Positions 1 through 7,801 of a DNA stretch of 21,438 nt are shown piece after piece. Both the position numbers and the translations under genes were made by a program. Source of the stretch: Methanolinea sp. UBA275 (GTDB lineage Archaea; Halobacteriota; Methanomicrobia; Methanomicrobiales; Methanospirillaceae); NCBI GenBank assembly GCA_002506105.1, contig DAWU01000019.1, positions 3,170-24,607 of the forward strand, read 5' to 3'. The notes beneath the pieces were generated by a model. That model was not told where the DNA came from. It saw only the letters and a program-made list of their open reading frames with translations, and did no database searches. How positions within the stretch are numbered: the first letter of the stretch is position 1; every line of letters begins with the position of its first letter.

Positions 1-1583
1 CCTCCCCTACCACTACCGCAACCACCACAGTCCCTACACCCACACGGACCACTACTGTTCCAACCACCATTCCCTCAACAGAACCCACGACCACGGTTCC
101 GACTACGGTCATTCCCACTACCTCATCCACGACACCAATACCCACTTCAGGGATCACTCAGGGTAATGGAGGTCAGCCCATGTCTCTTCCGGCCATCCCG
201 GGAGTTTTTTTTATTCTTGCAATCGGAGGGCTGGCCACCATCATACTCTCCCGTGACGTGCTCTCCTCACAGCGGTTGAAGGACGTTCCGTTGCGCAGAC
301 GAATCCTTGCATGGACACTCTTTTTCATCCCCTTCATTGCGCTGATAGTGGTGCTGGACTGGTCTCTCATGTCTCCTGGCGAGACGGCATGGGGAATCTT
401 TCCCGAACTTGTGACAGCGGTTGTACCGCTTATGCTCTACCTTGTGCTGTCATCAGTTGCCCTGATGATGGGAGCCTTAATCTCATGGCCTTTCAGGGGG
501 ATGCTCAAAGCCCACACGGTCGCAGGTGTTCTCGTCATATTCCTTGCACTCCTTGCGCTGATTGGAGGAGATCCCACGAGGCGTTTCATGACAGGAATCA
601 TGCTCCTCGCAGGTGTCCTCTCAACCCTCGCAGCACGCTGGCAGGATGGAACGTATACACATGTCCAGCCGGAGGCAGCTGAAGTGCCCTCCCCCAGCAT
701 ATCACGGCCCGGTCCGGATGAGACACGCGTCAGCACCTCAACAGGGACAGGGCTGTTCCCACCGGAGCTTGCGGATACGTATGCAGGAGCAGTGTTTGTC
801 GGATCTGGGGGGCTTGCCAGGGTCTTCAAGGCGAAAAACCTCCGGACGGGTCAGACTGTGGCGTTGAAAATCCCGATCCAGCACGACGAGAATACAGGAA
901 AAGCATTTCTGAAGGAGATCATAGGATGGGAAGGCCTCTCTCACGAAAATATTGTCAAAGTCTCTGCGGCGAATATCCTCCCTGTGCCCTATGTAGAGAT
1001 GGAATTTATCAACCGGACCCTTGCAGAGGTGGAAAAACCCCTCCCGATGGGGAAGGCCGCCAGGATATGCCGTGATATTGCCCTGGGCCTCCAGTTCGCG
1101 CATGACAGGGGAATCATTCACCGGGATATCAAGCCCCAGAACATCCTGGTTACCCCTGAAGGTGTCCCCAAGATCACCGACTGGGGCATGAGTAAGGTGA
1201 CCGGGGTTACCGGGCTGCCCACCATCACAGGGTTCTCGCTTGCATATGCAGCTCCTGAGCAGCTGGCGCCACAGACATTTGGCGAGACCGACCAGCGCAC
1301 TGATATCTACCAGATGGGATGCGTGCTGTACGAACTTGTCACCGGTGCGGTCCCGTTCCCCGGAAGCGATATGGCACAGGTGAGTTCTCGCATCATCTCA
1401 CAGAGGCCTGATCTCCCGTCAAGCACCAACCCGAGCCTCCAGCCTCTTGATACCGTCATTATGCGGTGTCTCGAAAAGAAGCCAGGAGACAGGTATCAGA
1501 ATGTAAGGGACCTTATAATGGACCTCGAAGAGTACCTCGCCTCGAGAGAGAATGGGGACAAGTACAATATATTCGAAGATTAG
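1..1583 (+). CDS. Membrane Ser/Thr protein kinase, N-terminus outside window
   Basis: The first ATG in frame is at 180, but the same frame is open back to base 3 and encodes about 59 Thr/Pro/Ser-rich residues, so the gene starts before the window and 180 is not its start. Counting from that Met, five hydrophobic segments lie near 6-24, 43-61, 77-100, 113-130 and 136-152. A Hanks-type kinase domain follows at about 200-455: glycine loop GSGGLARV (about 208-215), Lys230 in VALK, Glu246, catalytic HRDIKPQN (314-321), DWG (334-336) in place of DFG, APE (358-360) and Asp in DIYQMG. All catalytic residues are present, so activity is expected. The charge pattern of the loops puts the Thr/Pro stalk outside and the kinase inside. 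It should phosphorylate Ser/Thr of unknown targets in response to something sensed by the unseen N-terminus. It stands alone, convergent with the next gene. Confidence 0.88.
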   Translation, partial: SPTTTATTTVPTPTRTTTVPTTIPSTEPTTTVPTTVIPTTSSTTPIPTSGITQGNGGQPMSLPAIPGVFFILAIGGLATIILSRDVLSSQRLKDVPLRRRILAWTLFFIPFIALIVVLDWSLMSPGETAWGIFPELVTAVVPLMLYLVLSSVALMMGALISWPFRGMLKAHTVAGVLVIFLALLALIGGDPTRRFMTGIMLLAGVLSTLAARWQDGTYTHVQPEAAEVPSPSISRPGPDETRVSTSTGTGLFPPELADTYAGAVFVGSGGLARVFKAKNLRTGQTVALKIPIQHDENTGKAFLKEIIGWEGLSHENIVKVSAANILPVPYVEMEFINRTLAEVEKPLPMGKAARICRDIALGLQFAHDRGIIHRDIKPQNILVTPEGVPKITDWGMSKVTGVTGLPTITGFSLAYAAPEQLAPQTFGETDQRTDIYQMGCVLYELVTGAVPFPGSDMAQVSSRIISQRPDLPSSTNPSLQPLDTVIMRCLEKKPGDRYQNVRDLIMDLEEYLASRENGDKYNIFED

Positions 1584-1828
1584 CACCAGGATACCGGCAC
1601 AGGGGACTGAACAATCCGGGACCATGTTTCCCAAATGTCAACGTTGTTCACATATGGCACGATGATCTGATCGATGATAGGGCGAGGGTGCGTGCCAAGC
1701 CATTGCCAGGCACGCCTCTTATGGAATACCAATACCTTCCAGGGCATCCGGGAACGATCAAATTCCCCTCACAATGTCCTCAAGTCTATTGACATGGAAT
1801 TCCTGAGTATCAAAATATCCGGCGAGTG

Positions 1829-1910
1829 TTTTTAAAAAATCGGGACTGTTAAAAAAAAGGTTACGGGGGCTCTCCCGTTATTGCCGTTCTCCTCCAGGGA
1901 GAGCCCGTGC
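1829..1910 (+). ncRNA. Possible small RNA: TATA-like box then strong stem-loop
   Basis: A TATA-like tttttaaa (1829-1836) is followed about 25-30 nt later by a stem-loop whose arms gggctctccc (1867-1876) and gggagagccc (1897-1906) pair perfectly over 10 bp with a 20-nt loop. A T-rich patch follows at 1929-1934. No ORF explains the structure. It may be a small RNA, or only a terminator-like hairpin far downstream of the kinase gene. This is inference from spacing and pairing only. Confidence 0.2.
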
Positions 1911-2302
1911 ATCGATTGTGAGTGTGTGCTTTTTCAGGATCTGGCATGCGCTACAAGTGTCCAATTGCCGAAATGGAGTGATGCTTCAAGAGTGTTGGTG
2001 CTCTCTGACGGTTTGGTGGATGATTCGGGGTGGTGTTGCATACTGCCCCTTGTCTTTTGACAGGGACAGCCGGGCCAGGGGAACCTTTCGGCACTTTCGG
2101 GACGGGCATGGTGCCTTCCCGGTAAAGAGGATGAACATGATTCCTTTCACCGCCACTTTCTATCCTTTCACCGGTCGCCGCTGCTTCTGGGTGGCTGTCC
2201 TCCGGCCTCATTTCAATGCCTCACCACACCTACCTTCGATGGATATCTCACATAAATATGGCACATCGTCGAGGTATATACATTCAAGTGTCCATTCCAA
2301 TC

Positions 2303-2322
2303 GTATAACCGCAAGGTTATAC
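2303..2322. terminator. Perfect 8-bp hairpin with GCAA loop
   Basis: Arms gtataacc (2303-2310) and ggttatac (2315-2322) pair perfectly around GCAA (2311-2314), a GNRA-type tetraloop if transcribed from the plus strand. It lies 36-55 nt past the stop codon of the minus-strand CoA ligase gene, so it may mark the 3' end of that transcript. No T-run follows on the minus strand. A TATA-like gtatata on the plus strand (2274-2280) lies about 25 nt before it, which leaves a plus-strand RNA possible. Confidence 0.35.
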
Positions 2323-2357
2323 CAATCCCAAGGTGGGGGTATCGGAAATGAGGGGAG

Positions 2358-4439
2358 TTACCTGCTTCTCTTGTCAAGGCTCCTCTGGTGCGAGAGGGCC
2401 CGGCCGACCGCCCTGAATGCCCCTTCTATCTCGTGATAGTTTGGGATATGTGCCTTCTGCAGCACTCGCTCCCCGCTCCTCATACCGTCTCCCCCGAGGA
2501 GGCAGCCTATCACCATCTTGTGAGTGTGCTGCGAGAATCGGACAATCTCCTGTGCCAGGTGGATGGGATCGAGTATCGCGGAGGGAACCGCAATCACGAC
2601 CGCGATATCCCAGTCATCCTGGAATCGGATCATGACGTCAAAGACCCGGGCGTATCGTTCGGCACCACCATCACCGATGATATCCAGGGGATTTTCCCGG
2701 CTCCACATGGGGGGGAGGATCCTGTCGAGCTCTTCTGTCATTGCTGCAGGAAGAGGACACAGGGTGATTCCGTACCATTCGGCATAATCGGAGGCCATGA
2801 CCGCGAATCCACCTGCGGTGGTGATCACAATGGCACGATTCCCCTTCGGGTATCCCTCGGATGCCAGGAGCTCGGCAACATCAAAGGCTTCCTGTATGGA
2901 ATAGACCGGGATGATTCCCGCCTGGCGGAACGCTGCCTCGTACACTTCGAAATTTCCCGCCAGAGACCCGGTATGAGAGGCGGCAGCCTTCTGCCCCTTT
3001 GCAGAAGATCCAGATTTCAGGGCAATGACCGGTTTTTTCTCCGTGATCTGCCGGACCGCAGCCAAAAACTCCCTCCCTTCGCGTATCTCTTCCACGTACA
3101 GGATGATCGCCCGTGTGTGTGGATCTGATGCTACAACCCCCAGATAGTCCACAAATCCCATATCGATCTGGTTTCCCACGCTGATGATGAGAGAGAATCC
3201 TATCTCCTCAGCGATACTCCAGTCTACAATGGTAGTGATAACGGCCCCGCTCTGCGAGATGAACCCAATAGGTCCTTCCTTGGGTGCGATGGGATCAAAG
3301 GTCGCGTTCAGGTTCGCATGGGGAGATATAATACCAAGGCAGTTGGGGCCCATGATACGGATCCCCCCTTCCCGTGCGATCTCCACGAGTTCCTGTTCCA
3401 GTCTCCTGCCTTCCTCGCTGCTCTCGCGAAATCCAGAGGAGACAATAATGGCCAGTTTGACTCCCTTGTCACTACACTGTCGCAGGACATCAGGAACTGT
3501 CGGTGCGGGGACGGCAATTACGGCTGCATCAACCTGCCCGGCGATGTCGCCGATCTTCGGGTAAGTCTTCTTTCCAAGGATCTCGGTCGCACGCGGGTTG
3601 ACAGGGTATACCTGCCCCGGGAAACCGATCAGGTTCCTGAGCATGACGTACCCGATCTTCTGGGGATCGGTGGAAGCGCCGATAAGAGCAACCGACCCGG
3701 GATAGAATATTCCGGGATCCGGCAGTACCCGTGGCAGGAGGGGTGTCTCTTTCCTTCCATGCACGACATATATCCGTGCGTCCACTGCCACGCAGCCATC
3801 CTCATACAGGATCAGGGGGTTGATATCGAATTCGTGCCATTCGGGATCGGACTCAAAGAGCCGGGCAAGAGAAAAAACCACATCTGTCAGCCTCCCTTCA
3901 TCAAGGGGTGGGGAATTCCGGAAACCACGGATCAGGTGATATCCCCGGATCTCATGGATCATCTGGGCGACTGTGGCCCTGTCGACAGGAAGCACCCTTA
4001 TGGAGACATCTCTCAGGAGCTCAACCATTATCCCCCCCATTCCAAACGTGACGACCTTGCCGAATGAAGGGTCGGTTCTCCCCCCGATGAGAATCTCGAG
4101 TCCTGGCGGGCAATGCTCCTCGACCATGACTCCGGTAAGGACCGCCCCCGGTACCTTCTCACGAAGTGCCCCGGAGATCTTCCGGAACGCGTCGTTCGCT
4201 TCCTGGACGGTCTGTATTCCTGTGATGACGCCCCCGGCATCGCTTTTGTGAATCACCTGCGGTGAGATCACCTTCATAACAACCGGAAATCCAATCGATG
4301 ATGCGATCCTTCCGGCTTCCTCCGCAGAATGCGCCACACCGTGCCCGGGAACAGGTATCCCGGCCTTCTCCAGGAGATCCATTCCCTCCTTCTCAGTAAG
4401 CAGGACCGGGGGATTATATCCGGTATGCTCTTCACTCAC
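2358..4439 (-). CDS. Acetate--CoA ligase (ADP-forming), fused beta-alpha form
   Basis: Predicted 693-aa cytoplasmic enzyme that interconverts acyl-CoA + ADP + Pi with acid + CoA + ATP; the acyl group cannot be read from sequence, acetate being the usual one. The N-terminal ATP-grasp half (about 1-235) has HKSDAGGV with His64, matching the conserved swinging-loop His of the beta subunit. The second half starts with a CoA-binding Rossmann segment (SVALIGAS, about 249-256), carries GFISQSGA (392-399), and has SHTGSLAG with His489, the His phosphorylated in ADP-forming acetyl-CoA synthetases. The frame is open to an ATG at 4529, but I chose GTG 4439: ggggag sits 7 nt before it, the protein then begins just before the ATP-grasp fold, and overlap with the divergent gene is avoided. 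In methanogens such enzymes may scavenge or excrete acids. The exact start is moderately sure. Confidence 0.9.
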   Translation of the reverse strand: MSEEHTGYNPPVLLTEKEGMDLLEKAGIPVPGHGVAHSAEEAGRIASSIGFPVVMKVISPQVIHKSDAGGVITGIQTVQEANDAFRKISGALREKVPGAVLTGVMVEEHCPPGLEILIGGRTDPSFGKVVTFGMGGIMVELLRDVSIRVLPVDRATVAQMIHEIRGYHLIRGFRNSPPLDEGRLTDVVFSLARLFESDPEWHEFDINPLILYEDGCVAVDARIYVVHGRKETPLLPRVLPDPGIFYPGSVALIGASTDPQKIGYVMLRNLIGFPGQVYPVNPRATEILGKKTYPKIGDIAGQVDAAVIAVPAPTVPDVLRQCSDKGVKLAIIVSSGFRESSEEGRRLEQELVEIAREGGIRIMGPNCLGIISPHANLNATFDPIAPKEGPIGFISQSGAVITTIVDWSIAEEIGFSLIISVGNQIDMGFVDYLGVVASDPHTRAIILYVEEIREGREFLAAVRQITEKKPVIALKSGSSAKGQKAAASHTGSLAGNFEVYEAAFRQAGIIPVYSIQEAFDVAELLASEGYPKGNRAIVITTAGGFAVMASDYAEWYGITLCPLPAAMTEELDRILPPMWSRENPLDIIGDGGAERYARVFDVMIRFQDDWDIAVVIAVPSAILDPIHLAQEIVRFSQHTHKMVIGCLLGGDGMRSGERVLQKAHIPNYHEIEGAFRAVGRALSHQRSLDKRSR

Positions 4440-4496
4440 GAATTGTCTCCCCTTGTATTCATGCGAAATTACCCCTTCTCCGTTCCTTAGCCCCCG

Positions 4497-4513
4497 TTTC
4501 TTATTACCATATC
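4497..4513. promoter_or_regulatory. AT-rich island between divergent genes
   Basis: The 121-bp gap between the divergent CoA ligase (GTG 4439) and methyltransferase (ATG 4561) has one AT-rich stretch, ttcttattaccatat. On the minus strand it reads ggtaataag, about 65 nt from the ligase start; on the plus strand ttattacc lies about 55 nt before ATG 4561. It may hold a promoter for one or both genes. No other TATA-like site is visible in the gap. Confidence 0.25.
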
Positions 4514-4560
4514 GCCCCCGCCTCATCACACGGTATGAATCCCTTCATTCCAAAGGAATT

Positions 4561-6132
4561 ATGCTGTTGCTGATCCACCGATCCTTCATGCCCGAACGCG
4601 GACTCCCTGATATGCTTACCGTGTATGCGGGAAAAAAGGATTCTTTCCTCCTCTCTGAAATCATAAGAGAATCCTGGAAAAAGGAGGACATTTTTCAGAC
4701 CGCCGTGGCACTCTGGCCACTCTTTACCACGCTCGACCTTGTCGCCGAGTGGGAAGAGGGCGACCTCCGTATTGAGAAGAAAAAAACCCTGGAGCCCCGG
4801 ATTCTCACGAACACGGAACAGAAAATACTTGATGCATTTTTCACGTCACCCTCAGTCCCTCCCTGGATCACAGGGAGGATCCGGGATTATATCGAGAAAA
4901 AGACCGGAAAACCCTGGGACGACCATTTCGTGCTCGAGAAGATCAAACGCGCAATTCTCACCCAGAAGGAGCAATACTGGAAAGAAGGCCAGGATAAGCG
5001 CATTTCATACGGGAAGGGTTACAGCGTGCTTGCATACCTTGCCTACCAGGCGCCGGTGTATATCATCCAGGCAGAACACCTCATGCACGATCTCGCGCTC
5101 AGGGGACTTTTGAGAAACCCTATGAGAATACTGGATCTTGGCACCGGCCCTGGCGTGTTCCCGCTGGCTATCGCTGATTATTGTGGGAGGATAGGCGGGT
5201 GCACGGCGGATATTTATTCCGTCGAACAGTCCGATGAATTCATCGAGGCCTTCAAGTACCTGATGGGATCTGGCCTTCCCCACAGCACGAATATTACCAT
5301 CCATCCCCCACTCCAGTCTGATATCACAGAGGCACACCTGCATGATCTTCCTACTTCCCTGGACCTGATGATTTTTCAGAATGTCTTTAATGAAATGACC
5401 GGCAGGACACCCGCGGAAAAGGGTTCGCTGCTCCGGGAATATGCCCAGGCCCTCTCTCCTGAAGGCACAATACTGCTTGTCGAACCCGCCGATATGGCCA
5501 ATTCCATGGACCTGCGTTCCATTGCGCACCACGCAGCATCACACGGCCTTTATCACCACGCTCCCTGCAGGTTTCTCTGGGGATCTCCCTGCTGTCCCGA
5601 GAGGTGCTGGAGTTTCGTGGAAAAAGAGCCCATCAGGCCCACTGATCTCATGGATGCGCTGAGCGTGGGAGATGACGCGTACCGGTTCCGCAATACCGAT
5701 ATCAAGTATTCATACGCTCTACTCCGAAAAGTCCCGCCTTCCAGGGAACCGGGAACCCCGCTCTCTCCACGGCATTATGCGCGGTTGTCAGCACTGGGAC
5801 GCCATATCAACAGGAGGATACACGTTGCAGCGGTACTCATGTCGGGAAACATTGGTGACCGCCGGACATCAGTGTTCAAAATCTGCGACGGCACCACGAA
5901 AAGACCAGTCTTTGCTATTCTTCCTGAATACCACAGATCACCCGGGAACGAGATTCTTCTTTCACTCCCCTACGGGACCAGCGTCCGTTTCACTTCAGTC
6001 CTTGCCAGGTTCAATCCAAAATACGATTCCTACAATCTCCTCATCAGCCGGGAGAGCAGGGTCGAGCCTCTCTCGGAACACCGCACCGGCACACATCCAG
6101 TTGGGAAGCAGCCCCGGCGTAAAAAGCGTTGA
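4561..6132 (+). CDS. Rsm22/METTL17-like SAM-dependent methyltransferase
   Basis: 523-aa protein from ATG 4561, chosen because aaagga lies 4 nt upstream; ATG 4612 has no such site and the longer frame from 4453 would overlap the divergent gene. The central class-I methyltransferase fold has motif I LDLGTGPG (191-198), an acidic VEQSDEF after strand 2 (221-227), and FQNVFNEM (272-279) where motif IV is expected. A His/Cys cluster follows (HHAPC at 332-336, then C344, C345, C349), then IKYSYALLRK (381-390). This order matches the Rsm22/METTL17 family, whose mitochondrial members bind an Fe-S cluster and act in small-ribosomal-subunit assembly. A further 100 or so residues look beta-rich, possibly an OB or TRAM-like RNA-binding domain, and the end is basic (PRRKKR). 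Likely role: ribosome small-subunit maturation. The family call is from motif recognition; the substrate is unknown. Confidence 0.75.
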   Translation: MLLLIHRSFMPERGLPDMLTVYAGKKDSFLLSEIIRESWKKEDIFQTAVALWPLFTTLDLVAEWEEGDLRIEKKKTLEPRILTNTEQKILDAFFTSPSVPPWITGRIRDYIEKKTGKPWDDHFVLEKIKRAILTQKEQYWKEGQDKRISYGKGYSVLAYLAYQAPVYIIQAEHLMHDLALRGLLRNPMRILDLGTGPGVFPLAIADYCGRIGGCTADIYSVEQSDEFIEAFKYLMGSGLPHSTNITIHPPLQSDITEAHLHDLPTSLDLMIFQNVFNEMTGRTPAEKGSLLREYAQALSPEGTILLVEPADMANSMDLRSIAHHAASHGLYHHAPCRFLWGSPCCPERCWSFVEKEPIRPTDLMDALSVGDDAYRFRNTDIKYSYALLRKVPPSREPGTPLSPRHYARLSALGRHINRRIHVAAVLMSGNIGDRRTSVFKICDGTTKRPVFAILPEYHRSPGNEILLSLPYGTSVRFTSVLARFNPKYDSYNLLISRESRVEPLSEHRTGTHPVGKQPRRKKR

Positions 6133-6201
6133 AGGTGGCGATTGGATATGCCTTTATGAAGTGGCCCGCACAAACAGAAATGATCAAGAGCCGGGAGTGA
6201 T

Positions 6202-6235
6202 CCCTGCGCATCCCGGAACTCGGGGGATTACAGGG
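6202..6235 (+). promoter_or_regulatory. Stem-loop just upstream of pyrB
   Basis: Two nested stems: outer ccctg (6202-6206) with caggg (6231-6235), inner tcccg (6211-6215) with cgggg (6221-6225), loop gaact. It ends 16 nt before ATG 6252, next to the ribosome-binding region. A TATA-like cctttatga at 6151-6159 would place it in the leader. It may affect pyrB translation; this is unproven. Confidence 0.25.
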
Positions 6236-6251
6236 TAAGGGCGTGGGAACG

Positions 6252-7148
6252 ATGCGGCATATTATATCCATCCGTGATCTGGACAGGCATGAAATCGACG
6301 AGATCCTTGACCAGGCCCAGAACCTTCAGGCACTCCATTACAACCCCATGGCCCTGAAAGGTAAGTTACTCGGCCTCCTTTTTTTCGAACCCAGCACCCG
6401 GACCAGAATGTCTTTTGCGTCAGCAGTGGCACGCCTGGGCGGGCAGTCGATCTCCATGGACAGCGTTGAGGCAAGTTCCATGGTGAAGGGTGAGACGCTT
6501 GCAGACACCATCAGGGTCGTGAGTGGCTACGTGGATACGATCGTGCTACGACACCCCAAGGAAGGTGCAGCGCGGCTTGCGAGCGAGTTTGCGCAGGTGC
6601 CGGTGATCAATGCCGGGGACGGTGCCGGCCAGCACCCCTCGCAGACGCTCCTTGACCTCTTCACTATCCGCCAGTCAATGCCGCTCCGGGGAATCAACGT
6701 GGGACTCCTCGGGGATCTCAGGTACGGAAGAACCGCACACTCCCTCGCCCACGCCCTTTCCCTGTACGAAGCGACCCTGCATACCATATCCCCGAAAGGG
6801 CTCGAGCTCCCGTCAGGACTTGCAGGTGAATTGAGGGACGCGGGCATCGAGGTGATCGAGCACGATGATGTGAAGGAGGTCGTGCAGGATCTGGATGTCC
6901 TCTATGTCACCAGGATACAGAGAGAGAGGTTTCCTGATTCGGCCTCGTACTTCAAGGTCGCCTCAAGCTACCGGGTCACCCCAGAGCTTCTTACAGGGGT
7001 CCGGGATCACCTGGTAGTCCTACATCCACTCCCCAGGGTAGACGAGATCGATCCCAGGGTCGATCGCCTTCCTTATGCACGGTATTTTGAGCAGTCTGCA
7101 AACGGCATCCCCGTACGCATGGCGATGCTTCTCCGGGTGATGGAATGA
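6252..7148 (+). CDS. pyrB: Aspartate carbamoyltransferase, catalytic chain
   Basis: 298-aa catalytic chain that joins carbamoyl phosphate and aspartate to N-carbamoyl-aspartate, the committed step of pyrimidine synthesis. The carbamoyl-phosphate loop PSTRTR is at 47-52, HPSQTLLDLF at 128-137 (the conserved catalytic His and binding loop), and HPLPR at 258-262. Length is normal for the family. The frame also allows GTG 6243; ATG 6252 is preferred because MRHIISI starts where PyrB chains usually start and gtggga sits close upstream. It overlaps pyrI by 4 bp (ATGA), so the two subunits are made from one message and assemble into the regulated holoenzyme. A stem-loop lies just upstream. Confidence 0.96.
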   Translation: MRHIISIRDLDRHEIDEILDQAQNLQALHYNPMALKGKLLGLLFFEPSTRTRMSFASAVARLGGQSISMDSVEASSMVKGETLADTIRVVSGYVDTIVLRHPKEGAARLASEFAQVPVINAGDGAGQHPSQTLLDLFTIRQSMPLRGINVGLLGDLRYGRTAHSLAHALSLYEATLHTISPKGLELPSGLAGELRDAGIEVIEHDDVKEVVQDLDVLYVTRIQRERFPDSASYFKVASSYRVTPELLTGVRDHLVVLHPLPRVDEIDPRVDRLPYARYFEQSANGIPVRMAMLLRVME

Positions 7149-7639
7149 AGGAGCACAGACGAGGGAAAGAAAGGAACGAGAAGGATGCCCGGCAGGGTCT
7201 TCTCATCAGCCCCATCGAGAATGGCACCGTGATCGATCACATTACCGCCGGGGAAGCGTTGAACGTGCTGCGCATCATCGGTATTACGGGGACAACCCAG
7301 GAATCCATCTCGGTCGCGACGAATGTGGAGAGCGGAAAGATTGGATACAAGGACATCGTCAAGATCAAGAACCGGGAACTCCGGAAGGATGAGGTTGACA
7401 AAATTGCCCTCATTGCCCCGAAGGCTTCCATCAACATTATCAGGGACTATACGGTATGGGAAAAGAAAGGGGTGGAAATCCCATCGGAAGTCGTCGGCAT
7501 TGTCCGCTGTCCGAATCCAGGCTGTATATCCAATACCAACGAACCCATCCAGTCGTGTTTCCTTGTACAGGCGAAAGGGATGAGATGTGTCTATTGCGAC
7601 TGGCTCATCTCAAAAGATATTACAAGCAACATTATCTGA
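7145..7639 (+). CDS. pyrI: Aspartate carbamoyltransferase, regulatory chain
   Basis: 164-aa regulatory chain that binds nucleotide effectors and docks on PyrB through a zinc domain. The N-terminal allosteric part starts with ISPIENGTVIDHI (about 21-33), and the C-terminal zinc site is C122-x4-C127 and C148-x2-C151, the spacing expected for PyrI. The first 18 or so residues are basic and longer than in most PyrI proteins. The start at ATG 7145 overlaps the pyrB stop (ATGA), which supports coupled translation. All four zinc ligands are present, so the holoenzyme should form and be feedback-controlled. Confidence 0.96.
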   Translation: MKEHRRGKERNEKDARQGLLISPIENGTVIDHITAGEALNVLRIIGITGTTQESISVATNVESGKIGYKDIVKIKNRELRKDEVDKIALIAPKASINIIRDYTVWEKKGVEIPSEVVGIVRCPNPGCISNTNEPIQSCFLVQAKGMRCVYCDWLISKDITSNII

Positions 7640-7766
7640 TATCACTGCATGTTTCGGTACATGCTTTCCACAGAGAAGGATACGGAAAAGGCGGCATTCT
7701 ACGGTCCACATACGGGAATACCGCGTAATCGGGAGCGAAGAGAAACCGAAAGTATTTCCCTCCATG

Positions 7767-7777
7767 ATATAAAAAAA
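7767..7777 (+). promoter_or_regulatory. TATA box of the TPR gene
   Basis: atataaaaaaa centred about 30 bp before ATG 7802. Archaeal spacing puts the transcript start near 7796, giving a leader of only a few bases. The aaagggg at 7787-7793 would then lie outside the message, so translation may be close to leaderless. Confidence 0.5.
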
Positions 7778-7801
7778 GAATAACACAAAGGGGATATTTT
7801 C

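Larger units (their letters stand above)
1584..2357. other. Intergenic stretch with hairpins and TATA-like sites
   Basis: About 770 bp between two convergent genes, with no ORF that has a credible start, composition or domain. Visible elements are: an inverted repeat GCGTGCC/GGCACGC (1690-1696, 1709-1715), which may end the kinase transcript; a TATA-like tttttaaa near 1829-1836 followed by a 10-bp stem-loop (1867-1876, 1897-1906); TATA-like sites at 2261-2269 and 2273-2280; and a perfect hairpin with a GCAA loop at 2303-2322. A 172-aa reading frame from 1918 runs through it but looks non-coding. It could be decayed sequence or hold small RNAs; the sequence alone does not settle this. Confidence 0.5.

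Noticed and set aside
1..170. Repeated acc/aca/ccc triplets that look like direct repeats or a CRISPR edge
   Set aside because: They are in frame with the kinase and encode a Thr/Pro-rich stalk; there are no constant repeats with unique spacers.
1918..2436. 172-aa plus-strand frame in the gene-free stretch
   Set aside because: Rich in Cys, Trp and His without a pattern, no ribosome site, no recognisable domain, and it runs into the end of the opposite-strand CoA ligase gene.
2388..4067. Long plus-strand frames opposite the CoA ligase (up to 249 aa)
   Set aside because: They lie entirely antisense to a clear enzyme gene and show no protein-like pattern.
7649..7783. 44-codon frame between pyrI and the TPR gene
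   Set aside because: No ribosome site, third-position base use unlike the neighbours, and its end overlaps the TATA box of the next gene.
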